Assembly: GCA_946610645.1 (NCBI GenBank)
Contig: CAMOCK010000215.1
Location: 1 to 32,209 of the forward strand
Direction of reading: 5' to 3'
DNA length: 32,209 nt
From: an uncultured Bacteroidales bacterium
Lineage (GTDB): Bacteria; Bacteroidota; Bacteroidia; Bacteroidales; F082
Part shown: piece after piece, positions 25,326 through 32,209 of the stretch
Position numbering within the stretch: position 1 is the stretch's first letter
Layout: each line of letters starts with the position of its first letter
The notes under the pieces: model-generated
What the model saw: only the letters and a program-made list of their open reading frames with translations
Databases searched by the model: none
What the model was told of the DNA's origin: nothing
Position numbers and translations under genes: made by a program

Positions 25326-26858
25326 ATGTTAGTAAAGACATTCGGATGCGCCCTTTTCGGCATCGACGCGATTACGGTCACCATCGAGGTGAACATCGAC
25401 AGAGGCATCAATTTCTTTCTTGTCGGCCTGCCCGACAGCGCGGTCAAAGAAAGCCAGCAGCGCATTGAGGCCGCCATCACCAATCTGGGCTATTATTACC
25501 CCCACAAAAAAGTCGTCATCAACATGGCTCCCGCCGACATCCGCAAGGAAGGCTCGGCCTACGACCTGCCCATCGCCATCGGCATCATGGCCGCCTCGGA
25601 GCAAGTGAACGCTGACCGTTTGGAGCAGTTCGTCATCATGGGCGAACTCTCGCTCGACGGCACGCTCAACGCCATCAAGGGCACGCTGCCCATCGCCATC
25701 AAGGCCAAACAAGACGGTTTCAAAGGGCTTATCATCCCAAAAGAAAACGCACGCGAGGCCGCCGTGGTGGAAGGTTTGGAGGTTTTTGGCGTGGAAACCA
25801 TTCACGATGTGATTTCCATCCTCAACGGCGAAAACACCATCCAGCCCGTGACCATCGACATGGCTGACTCATTGCACGAGATGGTTTACGAGTTCGATTT
25901 TAGTGACGTGAAAGGGCAGGAGAACATCAAGCGGGCTTTGGAGATTGCGGCGGCAGGCGGGCACAATGTCATCCTCATTGGGCCTCCTGGCAGCGGAAAG
26001 ACCATGCTCGCCAAACGTATGCCCACCATTTTGCCGCCCTTGACCATGGCGGAAGCCTTGGAAACCACCAAAATCCATTCCGTGGCGGGCTTGGTCGGGC
26101 GCAATGCTTCTTTGGTCAGGACGCGACCCTTCCGCAGTCCGCACCACACCATCAGCGACGCGGGCTTGGTGGGCGGTGGCACCTACCCACAGCCTGGCGA
26201 AATCTCGCTTGCCCACAATGGTGTGCTCTTCCTTGACGAACTGCCTGAGTTCAAGCGCACCGTTCTCGAAGTGATGCGCCAGCCGATGGAAGACCGTGTC
26301 GTGACCATCTCTCGCGCCAAAATGACCGTCGATTTTCCGGCCAGTTTCATGATGGTGGCAGCGATGAACCCCTGTCCCTGCGGCTATTACAACCATCCCG
26401 ACAAGGAATGTACCTGCAAGCCTGGCATGGTGCAGCAATATCTCAACCGCATCAGTGGCCCGTTGATGGATCGCATCGACTTGCATGTGGAAGTCGTCCC
26501 CGTGGATTACAAGGACTTGTCGTCAAAAAGCGTCGGTGAGTCCAGTTCTACGGTGCGCGAGCGCGTCATCAAGGCGAGGAAGGTTCAGGAAGAACGCTAT
26601 GCCAATTTCCCAACGATTCATTCCAACGCGCAAATGACCTCTCAACTTATCCAAAAATACTGCGAACTTGATGAGCCATGTCGGAATATTTTGAAGAATG
26701 CCATGAACCGCCTCGGCCTCTCGGCTCGCGCCTACGACAGAATATTAAAGGTCTCGCGCACCATTGCCGACCTTGACAGCAGCGAAAACATTCAGACTGG
26801 CCATTTGGCAGAGGCCATTAATTATAGGAGTTTGGATAGGGACAACTGGGGAGCTTGA
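25326..26858 (+). CDS. comM: YifB/ComM family Mg-chelatase-like AAA ATPase
   Basis: VKTFGCALFGIDAITVTIEVNIDRGINFFLVGLPDSAVKESQQRIEAAI; GPPGSGKTMLAKRMPTILPPL; RPFRSPHHTISDAGLVGGG. Confidence 0.95.
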   Translation: MLVKTFGCALFGIDAITVTIEVNIDRGINFFLVGLPDSAVKESQQRIEAAITNLGYYYPHKKVVINMAPADIRKEGSAYDLPIAIGIMAASEQVNADRLEQFVIMGELSLDGTLNAIKGTLPIAIKAKQDGFKGLIIPKENAREAAVVEGLEVFGVETIHDVISILNGENTIQPVTIDMADSLHEMVYEFDFSDVKGQENIKRALEIAAAGGHNVILIGPPGSGKTMLAKRMPTILPPLTMAEALETTKIHSVAGLVGRNASLVRTRPFRSPHHTISDAGLVGGGTYPQPGEISLAHNGVLFLDELPEFKRTVLEVMRQPMEDRVVTISRAKMTVDFPASFMMVAAMNPCPCGYYNHPDKECTCKPGMVQQYLNRISGPLMDRIDLHVEVVPVDYKDLSSKSVGESSSTVRERVIKARKVQEERYANFPTIHSNAQMTSQLIQKYCELDEPCRNILKNAMNRLGLSARAYDRILKVSRTIADLDSSENIQTGHLAEAINYRSLDRDNWGA

Positions 26859-26869
26859 TATGTTTTTGA

Positions 26870-26920
26870 AAACTTTCGGGCCTTAACGCATAAAAAAAAC
26901 GACTAATGGCCCGAAAGTTT
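26870..26920. terminator. Bidirectional terminator-like inverted repeat, 13-bp perfect arms
   Basis: AAACTTTCGGGCC (26870-26882)/GGCCCGAAAGTTT (26908-26920) between convergent comM and the 26953 ORF. Confidence 0.7.
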
Positions 26921-26952
26921 GCAATTTTTAAGTTATGGATTTTGGGGATATC

Positions 26953-27180
26953 CTAAGGATGTGCAGCAAACCTATTCATCAGTTCATACAAATACGCTGG
27001 ACTTTGCACATATAATTCCCCTTCTTCGTCTTGCAACGCGGGCATTAGTGGCGAGTTATACACCCTTTCCATCGCCTGCTCAATGGAACACCCCGTGTCT
27101 TCCATCACATATTTTACCAATTCGCTCAAGACGTAATCGGTTAAGTATGTTGCGATTTGATGATGATCAGGCTGGTTCAT
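26953..27180 (-). CDS. Small protein of unknown function, partner of DUF3791-like gene
   Basis: 75 aa LSELVKYVMEDTGCSIEQAMERVYNSPLMPALQDEEGELYVQSPAYLYELMNRF; 13 nt after the upstream gene. Confidence 0.65.
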   Translation of the reverse strand: MNQPDHHQIATYLTDYVLSELVKYVMEDTGCSIEQAMERVYNSPLMPALQDEEGELYVQSPAYLYELMNRFAAHP

Positions 27181-27193
27181 ACGGTTTCAACAC

Positions 27194-27409
27194 TCATGCG
27201 AGCGTCCCTCCATTCTTTTGGCAGATGATGAGCAGGTCGTCAATAGTTTCGTCCATCGATTGCAGATGCTCCACATCATAGAACTCAATCAAGAACGATA
27301 ACCCTTTGTGCTCCTGCAAATAACGGAAAGCCGCTTGCCGAGTCATGGAAAACCGTCTTCCAAAAGCGTGTATGCATGCCGTCAAAAAGGGAATCTCGTA
27401 CTTGCTCAT
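27194..27409 (-). CDS. DUF3791-like small protein
   Basis: 71 aa KYEIPFLTACIHAFGRRFSMTRQAAFRYLQEHKGLSFLIEFYDVEHLQSMDETIDDLLIICQKNGG. Confidence 0.62.
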   Translation of the reverse strand: MSKYEIPFLTACIHAFGRRFSMTRQAAFRYLQEHKGLSFLIEFYDVEHLQSMDETIDDLLIICQKNGGTLA

Positions 27410-27445
27410 AGTTTTTTACATAGTGTTTTTATCACTATTCCGCTG

Positions 27446-27453
27446 CAAAAATA
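27446..27453 (-). promoter_or_regulatory. -7 box TATTTTTG for DUF3791-like operon
   Basis: caaaaata on + strand about 37 bp upstream of ATG. Confidence 0.5.
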
Positions 27454-27472
27454 CTAATAATTCGGAAAGTAA

Positions 27473-27505
27473 GGAATTTTGGCATGGAAAAATTCCCTAC
27501 CTTTG
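27473..27505 (+). promoter_or_regulatory. fusA promoter: TTTG (27478-27481), TACCTTTG (27498-27505), with inverted repeat GGAATTTT...AAAATTCC (27473-27480/27489-27496)
   Basis: Consensus -33/-7 elements read directly; inverted repeat occupies the spacer. Confidence 0.6.
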
Positions 27506-27510
27506 CAGCC

Positions 27511-27542
27511 CAAATCAAGTCCTTGATTTGTATTTGCAAATA
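27511..27542. promoter_or_regulatory. Two tandem inverted repeats in fusA leader: CAAATCAAG-tc-CTTGATTTG and TATTTGCAAATA
   Basis: 27511-27530 and 27531-27542, both exact in their arms. Confidence 0.7.
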
Positions 27543-27562
27543 ATTGATAATCAGTTAAAATA

Positions 27563-29632
27563 ATGAGTTTAAACATTTCAAAATTGAGAAACATCGGTAT
27601 CGCAGCGCATATCGATGCAGGAAAGACTACGGTTTCGGAACGCATCCTGTTCTTCACGGGCGTCAACCGTAAGGTGGGTGAAACGCATGATGGACAAGCC
27701 ACCATGGACTTTATGAAACAAGAGCAGGAGCGCGGCATCACCATCGCTTCGGCGGCCATCACGGCGCATTGGAACGGCTATCAGATTAACTTGATCGATA
27801 CTCCCGGCCACGTCGATTTCACCGTTGAGGTGGAACGCTCGCTGCGCGTCATCGACGGGATGGTGGCGGTGTTTTGCGCCGTGGGTGGCGTGGAGCCGCA
27901 GTCGGAGACGGTGTGGAACCAGGCCGACAAATACCGCGTGCCCCGCATTGCCTTCGTCAACAAGATGGACCGCACGGGTGCCGACTTCCAAGAGGTCGTC
28001 AACCAAATGCATAAATATCTCGGTGCCAACGCCGTGCCGCTGCATTTGCCCATTGGAGTTGAAGCTACGTTTGAGGGAATGATCGACTTGGTGCAGATGA
28101 ACTCGGTGCGCTTCATCGAGAAGGAACGCATCGTGGGCCCCATTCCGGAAAACATGATGGAGCAGGCCAAGGAAGCCCGCCGCAACCTCATCGAGAAGGT
28201 GGCCGACCTTGACGACGAAATCGCCGAGCTGTACCTCGAAGACAAGGAAATCCCGACCGACAAGCTGATGTCCGCCATCCGCACAGCCACTATCAAGCTG
28301 ATGATGGTGCCGGTGCTTTGCGGTGCTGCCTATAAGAACAAAGGCATCCAACTCCTTTTGGACGCCGTCGTCGACTATCTGCCTTCGCCGAAGGACTTGG
28401 GGGCCGTTATCGCGCACGACCCCGCTAACGAGGAGAAGACCTACCAGCGCAATCCCTCTGAGAATGAGCCTTTTTCGGCTTTGGCCTTCAAGCTCATCAA
28501 CGACCCGTATGTGGGCCAGCAGACCTTCATCCGCATCTTTAGCGGCAAGCTGAGCAACGGCATGAGCGTCTACAACACCAACAAGACCAAGAGCGAGCGC
28601 GTGGGCCGCATCTTCCGCATCAAGGCGAAGGAACGCGAGGAAATCAACGAGGCATACGCAGGCGAAATCGTGGCTCTCGTGGGCATGAAATACACCAAGA
28701 CGGGCGACACGCTCTGCGACGAAGACCAGCCTATCTTGTTGGAATCCATCAACATCCCGCCTGCGGTCATCGAGATGAAGGTGAACCTCGACGACAAGAA
28801 AAACCGCAACAAACTCGGCGAGGCCTTGGCCAAATTGTGCAATGAAGACCCGTCGTTCCGCGCCCATTTCGACGAGGAGACGGAGGAGACCATCATCGCG
28901 GGCATGGGCGAGCTGCATCTGGAAATCATCGTCGACCGCCTGAAGGAAGAGTTCAAGGTGCCGGTCACGGTGGGCGCACCTTCGGTGTCATTCCGCGAGA
29001 CCATCACCGCACCATTCGAGTGCAACTACAAATACGCCAAGCAAACCGGCGGCAAGGGCCAATTTGCCCATACCGTCATCCGTTTCGAGCCGAATCCTGG
29101 CAACGGCTTCGAGTTCGTCGACATCACCAAGGGCGGCGTCATTCCGAAGGAATACATCCCCTCGGTGCAGAAGGGTCTGGCTGCAGCCATGAACAAAGGT
29201 CCTTTCGCGGGCTATCCCGTGGTGGACGTGAAGTGTGTCCTCGTCGATGGCAGCTCGCACCCCGTCGACTCGAGCGACATGGCCTTCCAGCTCTGCGCCC
29301 AGATGTGCTTCAAGCAAGCCTTCATGAAAGCCAGCCCTGTGCTGCTTGAGCCTGTGATGAAGGTGGAAATCAACACGCCCGACGACTACATCGGCAATGT
29401 GACCGGCGACCTCAACAAGCGCCGTGGCCGCATCGAAGCCATGCGTCGTTTCCGCAAAGGCTCGCAAAAACTCGATGCCTTCGTCCCGCTGATGGAGATG
29501 TTCGGCTATGCCACCGCCTTGCGCAACCTCACCTCGGGCCGCGCCAACTACTCGATGGAATTCCACCAGTACATGCCGACCCCGAAGGACCGTCAGGAAG
29601 AGATTGTGAAGGAAAGAAACCAAAAGGATTAA
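27563..29632 (+). CDS. fusA: Translation elongation factor G
   Basis: [78 protein letters not shown]. Confidence 0.95.
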   Translation: MSLNISKLRNIGIAAHIDAGKTTVSERILFFTGVNRKVGETHDGQATMDFMKQEQERGITIASAAITAHWNGYQINLIDTPGHVDFTVEVERSLRVIDGMVAVFCAVGGVEPQSETVWNQADKYRVPRIAFVNKMDRTGADFQEVVNQMHKYLGANAVPLHLPIGVEATFEGMIDLVQMNSVRFIEKERIVGPIPENMMEQAKEARRNLIEKVADLDDEIAELYLEDKEIPTDKLMSAIRTATIKLMMVPVLCGAAYKNKGIQLLLDAVVDYLPSPKDLGAVIAHDPANEEKTYQRNPSENEPFSALAFKLINDPYVGQQTFIRIFSGKLSNGMSVYNTNKTKSERVGRIFRIKAKEREEINEAYAGEIVALVGMKYTKTGDTLCDEDQPILLESINIPPAVIEMKVNLDDKKNRNKLGEALAKLCNEDPSFRAHFDEETEETIIAGMGELHLEIIVDRLKEEFKVPVTVGAPSVSFRETITAPFECNYKYAKQTGGKGQFAHTVIRFEPNPGNGFEFVDITKGGVIPKEYIPSVQKGLAAAMNKGPFAGYPVVDVKCVLVDGSSHPVDSSDMAFQLCAQMCFKQAFMKASPVLLEPVMKVEINTPDDYIGNVTGDLNKRRGRIEAMRRFRKGSQKLDAFVPLMEMFGYATALRNLTSGRANYSMEFHQYMPTPKDRQEEIVKERNQKD

Positions 29633-29656
29633 GTTGCTCAAATTGAGTTTAATACG

Positions 29657-29687
29657 AAGCCAGGACTAATTTAGTTCTGGCTTTTTT
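29657..29687 (+). terminator. Intrinsic terminator of fusA
   Basis: AAGCCAGGAC-taattta-GTTCTGGCTT-TTTT. Confidence 0.85.
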
Positions 29688-29800
29688 CGTTGAAACATAC
29701 GAAAACTGGAATTATCGCGTTTATGAAGGAGGTTTTTTTCCTGCTTTTGCACTTTTATTTTTTGGATTATTTATTTTTCAATCTATTTAATTGTTTGATA

Positions 29801-30913
29801 ATGAAAAAGTTAATAACGCTTATATTTTGTATGTTTGTTGTTGTTTCGGGTTTTTCCCAAGACAACATTGGTTTTTTTCAACGGTTGAGGAATATCTTTG
29901 TCGTTCATGACACTGTGTTTATCTACGCAGATTCGATTGCCCAGGGTATGGAATCCGAAGTGGGTTTTGAAGATCTTGACGAGGAGGAAGTTGATGAAGA
30001 GGAAGATGAGGAATTGAATAAGAAGTTGGGAGGTATCCCCACGCCATTCGACACGCTTGACACGGAAGACAAGTTCCGCAAAGTTGTGCTTTTCGACAAT
30101 AATACATGGTTGTATTTCAACATTGACAAACCTGAGATTCCCGACTCTTTGGACAAGGATTATTGGTACACGGATATTATCCATGTTGTGGGAATCGAGA
30201 TGAAGGACATTCCTGACGAGGTGGACATACTTCTCGTGGATTCCATTCATGGTTACTGCATCCCGCATCCAGGTCCGGTCACGTCGAAGTTCCAGTATCG
30301 TCGTCGTCGCCCCCACAAAGGTGTTGATATTAACTTGAATACTGGTGATGCCGTTTATGCCGCGTTTGACGGGGTGGTACGAGTAGATATGACGACTCGT
30401 TATTCGGGAGGTTATGGTAATGTGTTGGTTATTAGGCATGTAAACGGATTGGAAACTTACTATGGTCACCTTTCGAAATACATCGTCAAGAGCGGCGACA
30501 TCGTCAAGGCTGGCGAACTCATCGGCTACGGCGGTTCGACGGGTCGTTCCTCCGGACCCCACCTCCATTTCGAGACACGCTACATGGGACAGGCTTTCGA
30601 CCCCGAGCGCATCTTCGATTTCCAAAGCGGCACCTTGCGAGATGAGGTGTTCACCTTGAAGAAACATTACTTCAATGTCAATTCGCACTACGGCATGAAC
30701 GATACACAATCGATTGCAGCCTCGACAAAGGCACCAAAAAACTCGGGCAGTTCCAAGTCGTCGGGCAGCAAGGTCTATTACAAGGTGAAATCGGGCGACA
30801 CACTGGGCAAAATCGCCAAACGACACGGCACCACCATCGACAAGATTTGCCGGCTCAACGGCATCAAGCGCACCAAGACGCTGCAAATCGGGCAAAGATT
30901 GAGAGTGAAATGA
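29801..30913 (+). CDS. M23-family metallopeptidase with C-terminal LysM domain
   Basis: Signal peptide MKKLITLIFCMFVVVSGFSQ; HKGVDINLNTGDAVYAAFDGVV, YYGHLS, GSTGRSSGPHLHFE; LysM YKVKSGDTLGKIAKRHGTTIDKICRLNGI. Confidence 0.93.
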   Translation: MKKLITLIFCMFVVVSGFSQDNIGFFQRLRNIFVVHDTVFIYADSIAQGMESEVGFEDLDEEEVDEEEDEELNKKLGGIPTPFDTLDTEDKFRKVVLFDNNTWLYFNIDKPEIPDSLDKDYWYTDIIHVVGIEMKDIPDEVDILLVDSIHGYCIPHPGPVTSKFQYRRRRPHKGVDINLNTGDAVYAAFDGVVRVDMTTRYSGGYGNVLVIRHVNGLETYYGHLSKYIVKSGDIVKAGELIGYGGSTGRSSGPHLHFETRYMGQAFDPERIFDFQSGTLRDEVFTLKKHYFNVNSHYGMNDTQSIAASTKAPKNSGSSKSSGSKVYYKVKSGDTLGKIAKRHGTTIDKICRLNGIKRTKTLQIGQRLRVK

Positions 30914-30918
30914 ACGAA

Positions 30919-30949
30919 AAACGCGAGGCTCAAAACCTCGCGTTTTTTT
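30919..30949. terminator. Intrinsic terminator between convergent M23 peptidase and lysS
   Basis: AAACGCGAGG-ctcaaaa-CCTCGCGTTTTTTT. Confidence 0.88.
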
Positions 30950-30951
30950 GT

Positions 30952-32209
30952 TTAGGCCTGCATCCAAGCCTCAACGTCCTCAAGGCTCAAGGCCGGAATG
31001 TCGAGTTTGTTCTTTTTTCGCAAACCGTTCAGTTTCTCACGCAAAGCGGTAGGCTTCTCGGCCTTCAGTTGCTCGATGGTGTTGTAGCCGTTGGTGAGGA
31101 GCAAAGTTGCCCAAGTCTCGGCCATACCCAAAGCCATGAAGTCTTCCTTGGTGGCGTTCTTCACGACCTTCTCGGGACGCATCATCGGGAACAGCAGCAC
31201 CTCTTGGATGGTTGTTTGGCCGGTGAGCAGCATCACGAAACGGTCGATGCCGATGCCCATGCCGGAAGTCGGGGGCATACCGTATTCGAGGGCGCGGAGG
31301 AAGTCCTGGTCGATGAACATGGCTTCGTCGTCGCCACGCTCGCTGAGTTTCATCTGCTCCTCGAAGCGGGCGCGTTGGTCGATGGGGTCGTTCAGCTCGG
31401 TGTAGGCGTTGGCCAGTTCCTTGCCGTTCACCATCAGCTCGAAGCGCTCGGTCAGTTCGGGATTGTTGCGGTGACGCTTGCAGAGCGGCGACATCTCGAC
31501 GGGATAATCCGTGATGAAGGTCGGCTGGATGTAGGTGCCTTCGCACTTCTCGCCAAAGATTTCGTCGATCAGCTTGCCCTTGCCCATCGAAGCGTCCACC
31601 TCGATGCCGAGTTGCTTGCACACATCGCGCAGCTGGGCTTCGTCCATGCCTGTGATGTCGATGCCGGTCTTCTCCTTGATGGAGTCGATCATCGTGATGC
31701 GCTTGAAGGGGCGCTTGAAGCTGATTTCGTTGTCGCCCACCTTCACGGTTTCCTTGCCCAACACATCCATCACGCAGCGATGGATCATCTCCTCGGTGTA
31801 GTCCATCATCCAGAGGTAGTCCTTGTAGGCCACATAGATTTCAAGGCCCGTAAACTCGGGGTTGTGGGTGCGGTCCATGCCTTCGTTGCGGAAGTTGCGC
31901 GAGAACTCATACACACCTTCGAAGCCGCCCACGATGAGGCGCTTCAGGTAAAGCTCGTCGGCAATGCGGAGGTACATCGGGATATCCAAGGCGTTGTGGT
32001 GCGTGATGAACGGACGGGCCGTGGCACCACCGGGAATGGCTTGCAGCACAGGCGTTTCCACCTCAAGGTAGCCGCTCTCGTTGAAGAAACGACGGATGCT
32101 GTCGATGATACGGGTGCGGGCGATGAAGATGTCCTTCACCTTGTCGTTGACCACGAGGTCGACGTAACGCATACGGTAGCGCAGTTCGGGGTCGTTGAAT
32201 TCGTCGTAC
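30952..32209 (-). CDS. lysS: Lysyl-tRNA synthetase (class II), N-terminus cut by window end
   Basis: [63 protein letters not shown], frame open to the window edge ([12 protein letters not shown]); C-terminal extension. Confidence 0.95.
   Translation of the reverse strand, partial: YDEFNDPELRYRMRYVDLVVNDKVKDIFIARTRIIDSIRRFFNESGYLEVETPVLQAIPGGATARPFITHHNALDIPMYLRIADELYLKRLIVGGFEGVYEFSRNFRNEGMDRTHNPEFTGLEIYVAYKDYLWMMDYTEEMIHRCVMDVLGKETVKVGDNEISFKRPFKRITMIDSIKEKTGIDITGMDEAQLRDVCKQLGIEVDASMGKGKLIDEIFGEKCEGTYIQPTFITDYPVEMSPLCKRHRNNPELTERFELMVNGKELANAYTELNDPIDQRARFEEQMKLSERGDDEAMFIDQDFLRALEYGMPPTSGMGIGIDRFVMLLTGQTTIQEVLLFPMMRPEKVVKNATKEDFMALGMAETWATLLLTNGYNTIEQLKAEKPTALREKLNGLRKKNKLDIPALSLEDVEAWMQA

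Noticed and set aside
27578-28918. 446-aa minus-strand ORF antisense to fusA
   Set aside because: Sits entirely on a strongly supported EF-G gene; translation is low-complexity (H/V/D-rich) and resembles no family. A shadow ORF of GC-rich codon usage.
29810-30967. 385-aa minus-strand ORF antisense to M23 peptidase
   Set aside because: Antisense to a well-supported peptidase and crosses a clear terminator at 30919-30949.

Overview
This window is a Bacteroidetes (probably Bacteroidales) chromosomal segment, judged from TAnnTTTG-type -7 boxes, gldH, a T9SS sorting domain, IPExxxVDY and DUF6029-like proteins. I support about 30 protein genes. Most are housekeeping: purC (partial), phoH, SAM hydrolase, PAP2, obgE, PBP1A, gldH, ricT, lemA, glnA, GT39-like, IPExxxVDY, rnc, fabF, acpP, manA, a TlpA-like/DUF6029-like/Omp28-like trio, trmO, lysC, comM/yifB, fusA, M23+LysM peptidase and lysS (partial). 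I saw no tRNA, rRNA or CRISPR. The accessory-looking part is lysC-comM (about 21.3-25.3 kb). It holds two repeat-bounded single-gene units, each with (i) the same ~95-105 bp upstream promoter-like repeat, (ii) a short standalone ORF (one BECR/PBECR3-like nuclease candidate, one unknown), and (iii) a convergent minus-strand candidate structured ncRNA starting at a duplicated promoter (30 bp exact core) and ending at its own intrinsic terminator at the ORF stop codon. A T9SS cargo gene with atypical composition lies between them. A second small module (DUF3791-like gene plus partner) diverges from an isolated fusA across an inverted-repeat-rich promoter region. Many housekeeping intergenic gaps carry different families of short palindromic repeats, one of which supplies the C-terminus of PhoH. 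All family names come from reading the translations; no searches were run.
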